Assembly: GCF_025145285.1 (NCBI RefSeq)
Contig: NZ_CP102251.1
Span: forward strand, 806,001 to 870,000
DNA length: 64,000 nucleotides
From: Alistipes onderdonkii
GTDB lineage: Bacteria > Bacteroidota > Bacteroidia > Bacteroidales > Rikenellaceae
Direction of reading: 5' to 3'
The notes under the pieces: generated by a model
What the model was told of the DNA's origin: nothing
What the model saw: the letters and a program-made list of their open reading frames with translations, nothing else
Database searches by the model: none
Position numbers and translations under genes: made by a program
Part shown: positions 27,833 through 35,393 of the stretch, one piece after another
How the letters are laid out: every line of letters begins with the position of its first letter
How positions within the stretch are numbered: the stretch's first letter is position 1

Positions 27833-28546
27833 TTACCGGCGTAAATTATTGCGCCGCGACCAATTCGTATATTTGTCGAGATCGACAAGCTCGATTTCGT
27901 AATAAAGCGTGGCATTGGGCCGGATCCCGAGCTCTTTGTCCCCCGCAGAGCCATAGGCAACCGCAGAAGGCATCCATGCATTGATCTTCCCGCCCTTGCC
28001 GATCAGCTTCACGCTCTCCTTCATCCCTTTGTTCAGGCTGCCGAGCGACGTGCGCAGCGTGTCGCGGCGCTCGTAGGAGGAGTAGACGTCGGCCCCGTCG
28101 GCCGTGCGGATGATGTAGCGCAGCGCAACGCTGTCCCGGTCGGAAACCGGAATCTGCTCCTGATCGCCCAGCACCTCCACGGCGTAGGTCACGCCCGACG
28201 GCGTGCGGGCATAGCTGCGGTTCGATTTGGCGAAGTCCGCGAGGAACTGCTCCTCGTAGGCACGCGCCTTTTCGGGCAGCACATAGTTCATGTAACGCAG
28301 GTAATAGACCTCGGCATCGTCCGCCGAGAGTTTCGCCCCGGCACGGAACACGTCGCGGATACCCTCGCATACGGCATTGACGTTGAGCGTCGAATCCATT
28401 TTGAGCAGGTTCATGCCCACGTTCATACCGATGATATAAGCTACCGAATCGGTGTCGGCCTTGAGTTTCACGCCCCCGCCCGACTTCCTGGAGCAGGCTC
28501 CGGCCAGCAACGCCATGGCTGTCAGGGCAAAAAATGTTTTACGCAT
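27833..28546 (-). CDS. Second FKBP-type peptidyl-prolyl isomerase lipoprotein
   Basis: A 237-aa exported protein that begins MRKTFFALTAMALLAGAC (Cys 18 lipid site). It has one FkpA-like N-terminal helical segment (SVAYIIGMNVGMNLLKMDS) and an FKBP domain that is recognisable (LRYIIRTADGADVYSSYERR ... LNKGMKESVKLIGKGGKINAW, NATLYYEIELVDL) but diverged in the first strand. The start is the ATG at 28546, 5 nt after the nhaA stop, so translation is probably coupled to nhaA. Prolyl isomerase activity is assumed from the family. Confidence 0.88.
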   Translation of the reverse strand: MRKTFFALTAMALLAGACSRKSGGGVKLKADTDSVAYIIGMNVGMNLLKMDSTLNVNAVCEGIRDVFRAGAKLSADDAEVYYLRYMNYVLPEKARAYEEQFLADFAKSNRSYARTPSGVTYAVEVLGDQEQIPVSDRDSVALRYIIRTADGADVYSSYERRDTLRTSLGSLNKGMKESVKLIGKGGKINAWMPSAVAYGSAGDKELGIRPNATLYYEIELVDLDKYTNWSRRNNLRR

Positions 28547-28551
28547 ATTAT

Positions 28552-29931
28552 TTATTTCCGTTTCTTCGAAAAAACCAAAATCAGCAGGCTTCCCAGCACG
28601 GCCGCGGCCGTCGAGCCCATCAGGATCGCTATCTTGCCCCGGTCGATCAGGTCGGGTTCGGTGTAGGCCAGCGCATCGACGAACAACGACATCGTGAAAC
28701 CTATGCCGCCCAGGCAGGCCACGGCCAGCAACAGGCGCCATGTAGCCCCCTCGGGCATCACGGCAAGGCCGGATTTCACGGCACCCCAGCTCGCAAGAAA
28801 TATGCCCAAAGGCTTACCGACCACGAGCCCGAAGAAAATACCCATCCCGATCGACCCGATCTCGGACGAATAGTGAAAAATATTCAGGTACTCGGGCGAG
28901 GTGATCTCGACACCGGCGTTCGCCAGTGCGAAAATCGGCATCACCAGGAACGTGACATAGGGCGCCAGCGAATGCTCCAGGCGGTAGCTCATACCCACCG
29001 AGTCGGCCGCCAGCAAACGCATGCGGCGCATGTAGAACCGGTGGTGCTCGTTGGGAAAATCATCGCCCGACGTTCTCGCAGCCAGCATCAACTCCTTCAG
29101 GTGGCGCATCTTATGGGCGAAATACTCCTTGCTGTAACGGGGCGTCATCGGGATCAGCATGGCCATCGCCACGCCCGAAATGGCCGAATGCACGCCCGAA
29201 TAGTAGAACAACCCCCAGATCACCACGGCGGGCACCAGGTAGAAGAACATGCGTTTTTCGCCCATCTCCTTCATGAAGTAGACCGCGAGCATGATGACCA
29301 ATGCCGCCAGCAGGCAGCTTATCTGCACCTGCCCCCCGTAAAAGAGCGCGATGACCAGGATTGCCCCCAGGTCGTCGGCGATGGCCAGTGCCGTGAGGAA
29401 TATTTTGAGCGAAACCGGCACGCGGTCGCCCAGCATCGAAAGGATGCCGATGGCAAAGGCGATGTCCGTGGCCGTGGGTATACCCCATCCGTTGGCCGCT
29501 ATGGTGCCGTGGTTGAAGAACAGGAAAATGATCGCAGGGGCGAGCATGCCGCCTGCGGCCGCCAATACAGGCAGGATGGCCTGGCGTGCCGACGAAAGCT
29601 GCCCGCAAACGATCTCCCGCTTTATTTCGAGTCCGACGGCGAAAAAGAAAATCACCATCAGGCCGTCGTTAATCAGCTTCTCGACGGTCATTCCGCGCGG
29701 GAAAACCCAGTCGATCAGCCCATCGGGGCTGTGCACCATCAGCGAAAGATCCGTTTCGAGCAGATGGCGGTAATAGAGCGAAGTCCCGGGCAGGTTGGCC
29801 AGCAGCATGGCTACGATCACACAACCGAGCAGTACGACGCCTCCCGCCCAGGGGGCTTCCAGAAAATTGCGGCCGCGTATACCGATCATATGACGCTCAC
29901 GTACCCAGCGGTACATTGAAAATAGTCGCAT
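28552..29931 (-). CDS. nhaA: Na+/H+ antiporter NhaA
   Basis: A 459-aa inner-membrane antiporter that expels sodium in exchange for protons. It has about 12 hydrophobic segments. The family motifs are GLEIKREIVCGQLS, IPTATDIAFAIGILSMLG and the ion-binding TALAIADDLGAILVIALF (adjacent Asp pair, equivalent to D163/D164 of E. coli). The last part ends GGIGFTMSLFVDALAY. A 60-residue stretch between the halves (KEYFAHKMRHLKELMLAART) is longer than in E. coli NhaA, as is usual in Bacteroidetes. It directly abuts the upstream agmatinase-like gene. Confidence 0.95.
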   Translation of the reverse strand: MRLFSMYRWVRERHMIGIRGRNFLEAPWAGGVVLLGCVIVAMLLANLPGTSLYYRHLLETDLSLMVHSPDGLIDWVFPRGMTVEKLINDGLMVIFFFAVGLEIKREIVCGQLSSARQAILPVLAAAGGMLAPAIIFLFFNHGTIAANGWGIPTATDIAFAIGILSMLGDRVPVSLKIFLTALAIADDLGAILVIALFYGGQVQISCLLAALVIMLAVYFMKEMGEKRMFFYLVPAVVIWGLFYYSGVHSAISGVAMAMLIPMTPRYSKEYFAHKMRHLKELMLAARTSGDDFPNEHHRFYMRRMRLLAADSVGMSYRLEHSLAPYVTFLVMPIFALANAGVEITSPEYLNIFHYSSEIGSIGMGIFFGLVVGKPLGIFLASWGAVKSGLAVMPEGATWRLLLAVACLGGIGFTMSLFVDALAYTEPDLIDRGKIAILMGSTAAAVLGSLLILVFSKKRK

Positions 29932-30972
29932 TTACCGTCCGTTTGATTTTAATGTCAAATTACACAATTTCCAGAGCATGCGCGCCCCGGTGATGGCATC
30001 CACTTTCGCTTCAGGCGCCGGAGCGACCTCCACGACGTCGAACCCGATGATGCGGCGCCCCGAACGCACGAGCGTATCGAGCAGCCACACGGCCTGATTG
30101 AACGTAAGCCCCCCGCAGACGGGCGTACCCGTATGGGGACAGTTCTCAAAAGTGAGGCCGTCGATGTCGAAGCTCACGTAAACCTCCTGCGGCAGCGCAT
30201 CCACGATTCGCCGGCACAGCGCGTCCCAGGTCTCGCCGCGGAACATCGCGGCGGCAAGCGACAGGTCGTCGAAGGTGGCAACACGGGCGGAAGAAGCGGC
30301 CAGGGCGGCTTCCGTCCCGCTGAAATCGCGCACTGCAACCTGGGCGATCTTCTTCACCGAAGGCACGTCGCGCAGGACGTTGAACATGATCGAAGCATGC
30401 GAGAACTCGAAGCCTTCATAGGCATCGCGCAGGTCGCAGTGGGCGTCGATATGCAGGATGCCGAACTCCCCGTGGCGGTCACCCAGGGCACGGATCAGTC
30501 CGTAAGGCGTCGAATGGTCGCCCCCGACGAGCCCCACGGTCTTCCCGGCGTCGAGCCACCGTGCGGCCTGCGCCCCGATGTTGGCGTTCATGGCACGGCA
30601 GCCTTCGTTGATGCGGCGCACCTTGCGTACCACATAGTCGTCCTCGGGACTGCCCCCGCCTTCGAGGTGGGCGATCACCTTCTCCGCATCGCCGCGCAGG
30701 CGCTGCGACTCCTCCAGCAACGCATAGTCCACATCGGCCGTGGCGATCCCCCGGCGCCACGCGCCGGGAGCCAGCGGCTCGTGGAAATCGAGCTGTGTCG
30801 AGGCCTCGATAACGGCGTCGGGCGCATAGGCCGTCCCGGCTCCGTACGACACCGTCACGTCCCACGGAGCCGAAACCAGCACCAGCTCGGCCGTCCCGGG
30901 CTCGAAAGGAAGCCCGAAATAGGTTCCGTTATCCACGCCGACCCCGTCGGGATCGAAGGCTTTTAGTTCCAT
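29932..30972 (-). CDS. Agmatinase/arginase family ureohydrolase
   Basis: A 346-aa binuclear-manganese ureohydrolase that would release urea (or a related product) from a guanidino compound such as agmatine. Metal-binding motifs are complete: VGGDHSTPYG, HIDAHCDLRDAY and VSFDIDGLTF, followed by NCPHTGTPVCGG; agmatinases usually have GLDP where this has GLTF. The substrate cannot be fixed; agmatine is most likely. The ATG at 30972 (MELKAFDPDG) is chosen; an in-frame ATG at 30993 is possible. The nhaA start overlaps its end, so agmatinase, nhaA and the smaller FKBP form one transcript. Confidence 0.85.
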   Translation of the reverse strand: MELKAFDPDGVGVDNGTYFGLPFEPGTAELVLVSAPWDVTVSYGAGTAYAPDAVIEASTQLDFHEPLAPGAWRRGIATADVDYALLEESQRLRGDAEKVIAHLEGGGSPEDDYVVRKVRRINEGCRAMNANIGAQAARWLDAGKTVGLVGGDHSTPYGLIRALGDRHGEFGILHIDAHCDLRDAYEGFEFSHASIMFNVLRDVPSVKKIAQVAVRDFSGTEAALAASSARVATFDDLSLAAAMFRGETWDALCRRIVDALPQEVYVSFDIDGLTFENCPHTGTPVCGGLTFNQAVWLLDTLVRSGRRIIGFDVVEVAPAPEAKVDAITGARMLWKLCNLTLKSNGR

Positions 30973-31060
30973 AGGATGAGTTTCATTCTTCATCTCCTGC
31001 GCCCGGCACAGTCTGCATACAGCCTCTGCCCCGCTCAATGAAAACGTTTGTTTTAAATGA

Positions 31061-31068
31061 CAAAGGTA
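31061..31068 (-). promoter_or_regulatory. -7 box of the agmatinase-nhaA-FKBP operon
   Basis: TACCTTTG on the minus strand, about 90 nt before the chosen start. No -33 TTTG at the usual distance. Confidence 0.55.
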
Positions 31069-31088
31069 CAAAAATTTTATTTTTTCCC

Positions 31089-31096
31089 TATATTTG
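31089..31096 (+). promoter_or_regulatory. -7 box of pdxB, divergent
   Basis: TATATTTG on the plus strand, 40 nt before the pdxB ATG and only 20 bp from the opposing -7 box, so the two promoters are back to back. Confidence 0.6.
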
Positions 31097-31136
31097 CTTC
31101 CCGGAAAGAAAAGAAATCAGGAAAAAGCAACCATCC

Positions 31137-32132
31137 ATGAAAATCGTCGCCGACAGTGCCATCCCCTTTTTGCAGGGAGTCCTCGAGCCGTGGGCCGAGG
31201 TACGCTACCTGCCCGGCAGCCGGATCGCCGCGGAGGACGTGCGCGACGCCGACGCCCTGGTCATCCGCACCCGCACCCGCTGCGACGAACGCCTGCTCGC
31301 CGGTTCGCGCGTCCGTCTGATCGCCACGGCCACCATCGGGTTCGACCACATCGACACGGCGTGGTGCGCGGCGCACGGCATACGGGTCGCCACGGCCGCA
31401 GGCTGCAATGCCCGCGGCGTCCTGCAATGGGCGGGTGCCGTACTGGCCCACCTCGCCCGTACACAGGGATGGGAGCCCGCACAACGGACGCTGGGCATCG
31501 TGGGCGTGGGGCACGTGGGATCCCTCATCCGGGAATACGCCTGCCTGTGGGGCTTCCGCGTCGTCTGCTGCGACCCGCCGCGCGAAGAGCGCGAGCATTG
31601 CGGATTCCTGCCGCTGGACGAGGTCGCACGCCAAGCCGACATACTCACCTTTCACACGCCGCTTGACGCCTCGACGCGGCACATGGCCGGCGAGGGACTG
31701 TTCGCCCGCCTGAAACCGGACGCCGTAGTGATGAACTCCTCGCGCGGCGAAGTGGTCGACGGCGACGCATTGCTGCGGAGCGGCCATTCCTGTGTGCTCG
31801 ACGTCTGGGAACACGAACCGCGCCTCGACCCGCAGTTGCTCGACCGCACGCTGCTCGCCACGCCCCACGTCGCCGGCTACTCCGAGCAGGGCAAAGCCAC
31901 GGCCACGGCCATGTCCGTGGCCACGCTGGCCGGCTTCTTCGGCCTTCCGCTCCGGGGCTGGTACCCCTCCGAAGCCGCCCCCTCCGTCCCGCGGCCGATT
32001 CCGTGGCAGGAGCTTTGCACGACCATCCGCGACGCCTATGACATCGAAGCCGAAAGCCACCGCCTCAAGGCGCGGCCCGCCGATTTCGAGGCCATGCGCG
32101 ACCACTACCGCTACCGCAGGGAATACTTTTAG
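31137..32132 (+). CDS. pdxB: 4-phosphoerythronate dehydrogenase
   Basis: A 331-aa D-isomer-specific 2-hydroxyacid dehydrogenase. PdxB oxidises 4-phosphoerythronate in the DXP-independent branch of pyridoxal 5'-phosphate synthesis. The start MKIVADSAIPFLQGVLEPWA and the TRTRCDERLLAGSRVRLIATAT segment are PdxB hallmarks. The NAD-binding loop is GIVGVGHVGSLI, and the catalytic Arg, Glu and His lie in NSSRGEVVDGDAL, LDVWEHEP and TPHVAGYS. The C-terminal dimerisation part is shorter than in E. coli. The ATG at 31137 is chosen by homology. Confidence 0.93.
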   Translation: MKIVADSAIPFLQGVLEPWAEVRYLPGSRIAAEDVRDADALVIRTRTRCDERLLAGSRVRLIATATIGFDHIDTAWCAAHGIRVATAAGCNARGVLQWAGAVLAHLARTQGWEPAQRTLGIVGVGHVGSLIREYACLWGFRVVCCDPPREEREHCGFLPLDEVARQADILTFHTPLDASTRHMAGEGLFARLKPDAVVMNSSRGEVVDGDALLRSGHSCVLDVWEHEPRLDPQLLDRTLLATPHVAGYSEQGKATATAMSVATLAGFFGLPLRGWYPSEAAPSVPRPIPWQELCTTIRDAYDIEAESHRLKARPADFEAMRDHYRYRREYF

Positions 32133-32152
32133 CGAAATCAATTCTTTTTTAG

Positions 32153-32160
32153 TACCTTTG
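32153..32160 (+). promoter_or_regulatory. -7 box of pyrD
   Basis: TACCTTTG, 26 nt before the pyrD start. A TTTT about 20 nt upstream is a weak -33. Confidence 0.55.
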
Positions 32161-32186
32161 CGGCCACGGACAATGCCCTTAAGAAT

Positions 32187-33503
32187 ATGTACCGGAGAAT
32201 CATAAAGCCCATACTTTTCTCGCTTACCATCGAGCGGGCACACCATGTGGCGCTTCTGTTGTTGCGCATCATCGGGCTCATACCCGGCGGCCGGTGGCTC
32301 CTGCGCAAATGTTACACCGTACGGCACCCGGCGCTCGAACGCGAGGTCTTCGGTGTAAAATTCGCCAATCCCATCGGCCTGGCCGCGGGCTTCGACCGCA
32401 ACGGCGAGGCCTACCGAGAACTGGCGGCGCTCGGGTTCGGGTTCATCGAGATAGGCACCGTCACCCCGCGCCCGCAGGCAGGCAACCCGCGCCCGCGCGT
32501 GTTCCGGCTGCCCAAAGACCGCGCCATCATCAACCGCATCGGGCTCTCCAACCGCGGCCTGGACAAGACGATCTGCCACCTGCGCCGCCCGCACGAAGGG
32601 TTCATCGTGGGCTGCAACATCGGCAAGAACACCGTGACGCCCCCCGAAAATGCGGCCGCGGATTACCTCCGGCTCTTCCGCAACCTCTACCAGTATGCGG
32701 ACTATTTCACGGTGAACATCAGCTGCGACAACTCCTGCCGCGAAGGTACCACCCATACGCGCACGCACATACTCCAGATACTCGATCCGCTGTTCGACTT
32801 CCGCCGCGGGCAAAACCAGTACCGGCCGATCATGCTCAAAGTGTCGCCCGACATGTCGGACGAAGTCATCGACGAAATCAGCGACATCCTGCTCGAAACG
32901 CCGCTCGACGGCATCGTGGCCACCAACGGCACCCACCGCCGCGAAGGGCTGCATACGAGCCACATGGCGCTCGACAAGATCGGCAGCGGCCGCCTGAGCG
33001 GCGCACCGCTCGCCCAACGGGCCGTAGAGGTCGTGCGGCGCATCCACACCCGTTCGGGCGGCAACTTTCCGATCATCGGCGTGGGCGGCATCATGAGCCC
33101 CGCCGATGCCAAGGCGATGCTCGACGCAGGCGCAGACCTCCTGCAACTCTACACCGGTTACATCTACGAAGGGCCGGGGCTGGTCGGCGAAATCTGCCGT
33201 TCGCTGATCGCCGATGCCGAAGCGGCCGCAGCCGCCAAGGCAGCCGCGGAAGCGAGAGCCGAAGAAGAGGCCCGGGCTGCTGCTCAGGCCGCTGAGGCAA
33301 AAGCCGCAGCAGCGACGGCTTCCGGCGCACAGGCACCGGAAGCCGGGAAGGCCGCACCCGGAACGGAAACCGCCGCGGCAGCCCAAACGCAGGCCGCCGC
33401 ACCTGCAGAATCGGTGCCGAACCCGTCACCGGAAACACAGAACGGCCCGGCACGACCTGCGGATAACGAACCGGACACCCGCAAGAAACAGCCCGCATCC
33501 TGA
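32187..33503 (+). CDS. pyrD: Dihydroorotate dehydrogenase (quinone), class 2, with long Ala-rich tail
   Basis: A 438-aa enzyme that oxidises dihydroorotate to orotate at the inner membrane, passing electrons to quinone. The N-terminal amphipathic helix of class 2 enzymes (MYRRIIKPILFSLTIERAHH) is present. The FMN-binding barrel contains GLAAGFDRNGEAYREL, EIGTVTPRPQAGNPRPRVFR, VNISCDNS (class 2 Ser/Cys region), IVATNGTHRREG and GVGGIMSPADA. The enzyme proper ends near residue 342. The remaining 95 residues are Ala/Glu/Pro-rich low complexity (repeated AAAAK, AEARAEEEA) with no known role, absent from normal PyrD (about 340 aa). Confidence 0.93.
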   Translation: MYRRIIKPILFSLTIERAHHVALLLLRIIGLIPGGRWLLRKCYTVRHPALEREVFGVKFANPIGLAAGFDRNGEAYRELAALGFGFIEIGTVTPRPQAGNPRPRVFRLPKDRAIINRIGLSNRGLDKTICHLRRPHEGFIVGCNIGKNTVTPPENAAADYLRLFRNLYQYADYFTVNISCDNSCREGTTHTRTHILQILDPLFDFRRGQNQYRPIMLKVSPDMSDEVIDEISDILLETPLDGIVATNGTHRREGLHTSHMALDKIGSGRLSGAPLAQRAVEVVRRIHTRSGGNFPIIGVGGIMSPADAKAMLDAGADLLQLYTGYIYEGPGLVGEICRSLIADAEAAAAAKAAAEARAEEEARAAAQAAEAKAAAATASGAQAPEAGKAAPGTETAAAAQTQAAAPAESVPNPSPETQNGPARPADNEPDTRKKQPAS

Positions 33504-33518
33504 GCCTCAGATATTGCC

Positions 33519-34760
33519 ATGAAAGCAACGATCATCACCATCGGCGATGAAATCCTCATCGGCCAGATCGTGGATACGAACTCCGTATCCATCGCCAAGC
33601 ACCTCAACGCTGCCGGCATCGTCGTACACGAGAAGGTTTCGATCGGCGACGACAGCACACAGATCGTCCGGAGCGTGGAACGCGCTCTGGGGGATTCCAA
33701 CGTCGTCGTCATCACCGGGGGGCTCGGCCCCACCAAGGACGACATCACCAAAAAGACCCTGGCCGGAATGTTCGGCTGCGAACTGGTGCCCGACCAGCGG
33801 GTCGCAGACCATGTGAAACGCATGCTCGAAGGGCGCGGCATCGAGTTCAACGAACTCAACCGCGGGCAGGCGATGGTTCCGGCCTGCTGCACGGTGCTGT
33901 TCAACGCCCACGGCACGGCTCCGGGCATGTGGTTCGAACGCGACGGCAAGGTGGTGGTCTCGCTGCCCGGTGTCCCCTACGAGATGGAACACCTGATGCA
34001 GGACGAAGTGATGCCGCGCCTGAAAGCGCATTTCGAACTGCGCCAGATCGTGCACCGCACGATGATCACAGCCGGACTGCCCGAGTCGATGCTCGCCACG
34101 AAGATCGAAGCATGGGAAAACTCCCTGCCATCCTACCTGAAACTGGCTTACCTGCCCAATCCGGGCGCCGTACGGCTGCGCCTGTCGGCCTATGAGGTCG
34201 AGGGCGAAAGCGTTTCGAAGGAGATCGAACGGCAATTCGAGGCACTGCGGAAAATCATCCCCCACAACATCATCGGGTACGAAACGACCACCATGCAGGA
34301 ACTGGTGCACAAGCTGCTCACCGAGCGCGGGCTGACCCTCGCCACGGCCGAAAGCTGTACCGGAGGCAGCATCGCGGCGCGTTTCACGGCCATGCCGGGC
34401 GCTTCGGCCTATTTCCTCTGCGGCGTAGTTTCGTACAGCAACGCCTCGAAACACGACATCCTGGGCGTAGCCCCGGAGGTCATCGCCCGCCACGGCGCCG
34501 TCAGCGAAGAGGTCGCACGCCGGATGGCCGAAGGGGCACGGCGGATCTCGGGCGCCGACTGCGCCATAGCGACCACCGGCATCGCAGGCCCCGCGGGCGG
34601 CTCCGCCGAAAAGCCTGTCGGTACGGTATGGATCGCCGTGGCGACCCCGCACCGGACGACCGCAATCCTCAAACAGTGCGGTTCCGACCGCGGACAGATC
34701 ATCGACCGGGCCAGCGCCTTCGCCATCAGTCTGCTGCGCGATGAACTCAACGGGAAATAA
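33519..34760 (+). CDS. cinA: CinA family protein: nicotinamide-nucleotide amidase
   Basis: A 413-aa two-domain cytoplasmic enzyme. The N-terminal MoCF-like domain (residues about 1-170: ITIGDEILIGQIVDTNS, VVITGGLGPTKDDIT) is associated with ADP-ribose pyrophosphatase activity. The C-terminal domain (about 255-413: TLATAESCTGGSIAARF, GAVSEEVARRMAEGARR, ATTGIAGPAGGSAEKPVG) deamidates NMN to nicotinate mononucleotide for NAD salvage. It starts 15 nt after pyrD and is followed 12 nt later by a second copy of its amidase domain. Confidence 0.93.
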   Translation: MKATIITIGDEILIGQIVDTNSVSIAKHLNAAGIVVHEKVSIGDDSTQIVRSVERALGDSNVVVITGGLGPTKDDITKKTLAGMFGCELVPDQRVADHVKRMLEGRGIEFNELNRGQAMVPACCTVLFNAHGTAPGMWFERDGKVVVSLPGVPYEMEHLMQDEVMPRLKAHFELRQIVHRTMITAGLPESMLATKIEAWENSLPSYLKLAYLPNPGAVRLRLSAYEVEGESVSKEIERQFEALRKIIPHNIIGYETTTMQELVHKLLTERGLTLATAESCTGGSIAARFTAMPGASAYFLCGVVSYSNASKHDILGVAPEVIARHGAVSEEVARRMAEGARRISGADCAIATTGIAGPAGGSAEKPVGTVWIAVATPHRTTAILKQCGSDRGQIIDRASAFAISLLRDELNGK

Positions 34761-34772
34761 TACATTCGCCCC

Positions 34773-35318
34773 ATGTATAGAATACTTGCCTCAACCATCG
34801 GTGCACTCCTCGTCCTCACCTCCTGTATGCGTCAGCAGCCCGAGGAGCGGGTGCACAGACTCCTGACCGACCGCATCCAGACCCTTGCCACGGCAGAAAG
34901 CTGCACGGGCGGTACCATCGCCGCACGCTTCACGGCCATGCCGGGCGCCTCGGCCTATTTCAAATGCGGCGTAGTGACTTACAGCCTCGATGCCAAGCAG
35001 AACTTCGTAAACATCTGCTGCGATACGATAGCCCGCTACGGCGCCGTCAGCGAACAGGTCGTACGCCAGATGGCCGAAGGCGTCCGCCATCTGGCAAATG
35101 CGCACTATGCCATCGCCACGACTGGGATCGCAGGCCCCACGGGCGGCACCCCCGAATACCCGGTCGGTTCGGTATGGATCGCCGTCAGTTCGCCGCTGCG
35201 CACCACGGCCCGGCTGATCCACGCCAAAGGCGACCGCACGCAGATCATCCGCAAAGCGGGAACGGCCGCCATCGAACTGCTCGAAGAGGAGTTGCTCGCC
35301 GCACAACCGGACAAATAG
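34773..35318 (+). CDS. CinA-type amidase domain with lipoprotein signal
   Basis: A 181-aa protein. Residues about 28-175 are closely similar to the C-terminal amidase domain of the CinA protein just upstream, even at DNA level (an almost identical stretch encodes RFTAMPGASAYF in both). The motifs TLATAESCTGG, GVVTYS, GAVSEQVVRQMAEG, ATTGIAGPTGG and PVGSVWIAV are retained, so NMN amidase activity is plausible. The first 19 residues MYRILASTIGALLVLTSC form a lipoprotein signal with lipobox LTSC, so the enzyme should sit in the periplasm or on the outer membrane. It looks like a tandem partial duplication of cinA that gained an export signal. Confidence 0.85.
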   Translation: MYRILASTIGALLVLTSCMRQQPEERVHRLLTDRIQTLATAESCTGGTIAARFTAMPGASAYFKCGVVTYSLDAKQNFVNICCDTIARYGAVSEQVVRQMAEGVRHLANAHYAIATTGIAGPTGGTPEYPVGSVWIAVSSPLRTTARLIHAKGDRTQIIRKAGTAAIELLEEELLAAQPDK

Positions 35319-35363
35319 TTTCAATTCATCGGCTGTTCCCTTGTTTTTCTAAACAATTTAGCT

Positions 35364-35371
35364 TATTTTTG
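35364..35371 (+). promoter_or_regulatory. -7 box of the TPR histidine kinase gene
   Basis: TATTTTTG, 22 nt before the ATG at 35394. The -33 position shows only CTTG. Confidence 0.5.
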
Positions 35372-35393
35372 CATCAATTCAGCCCGATGCAAA

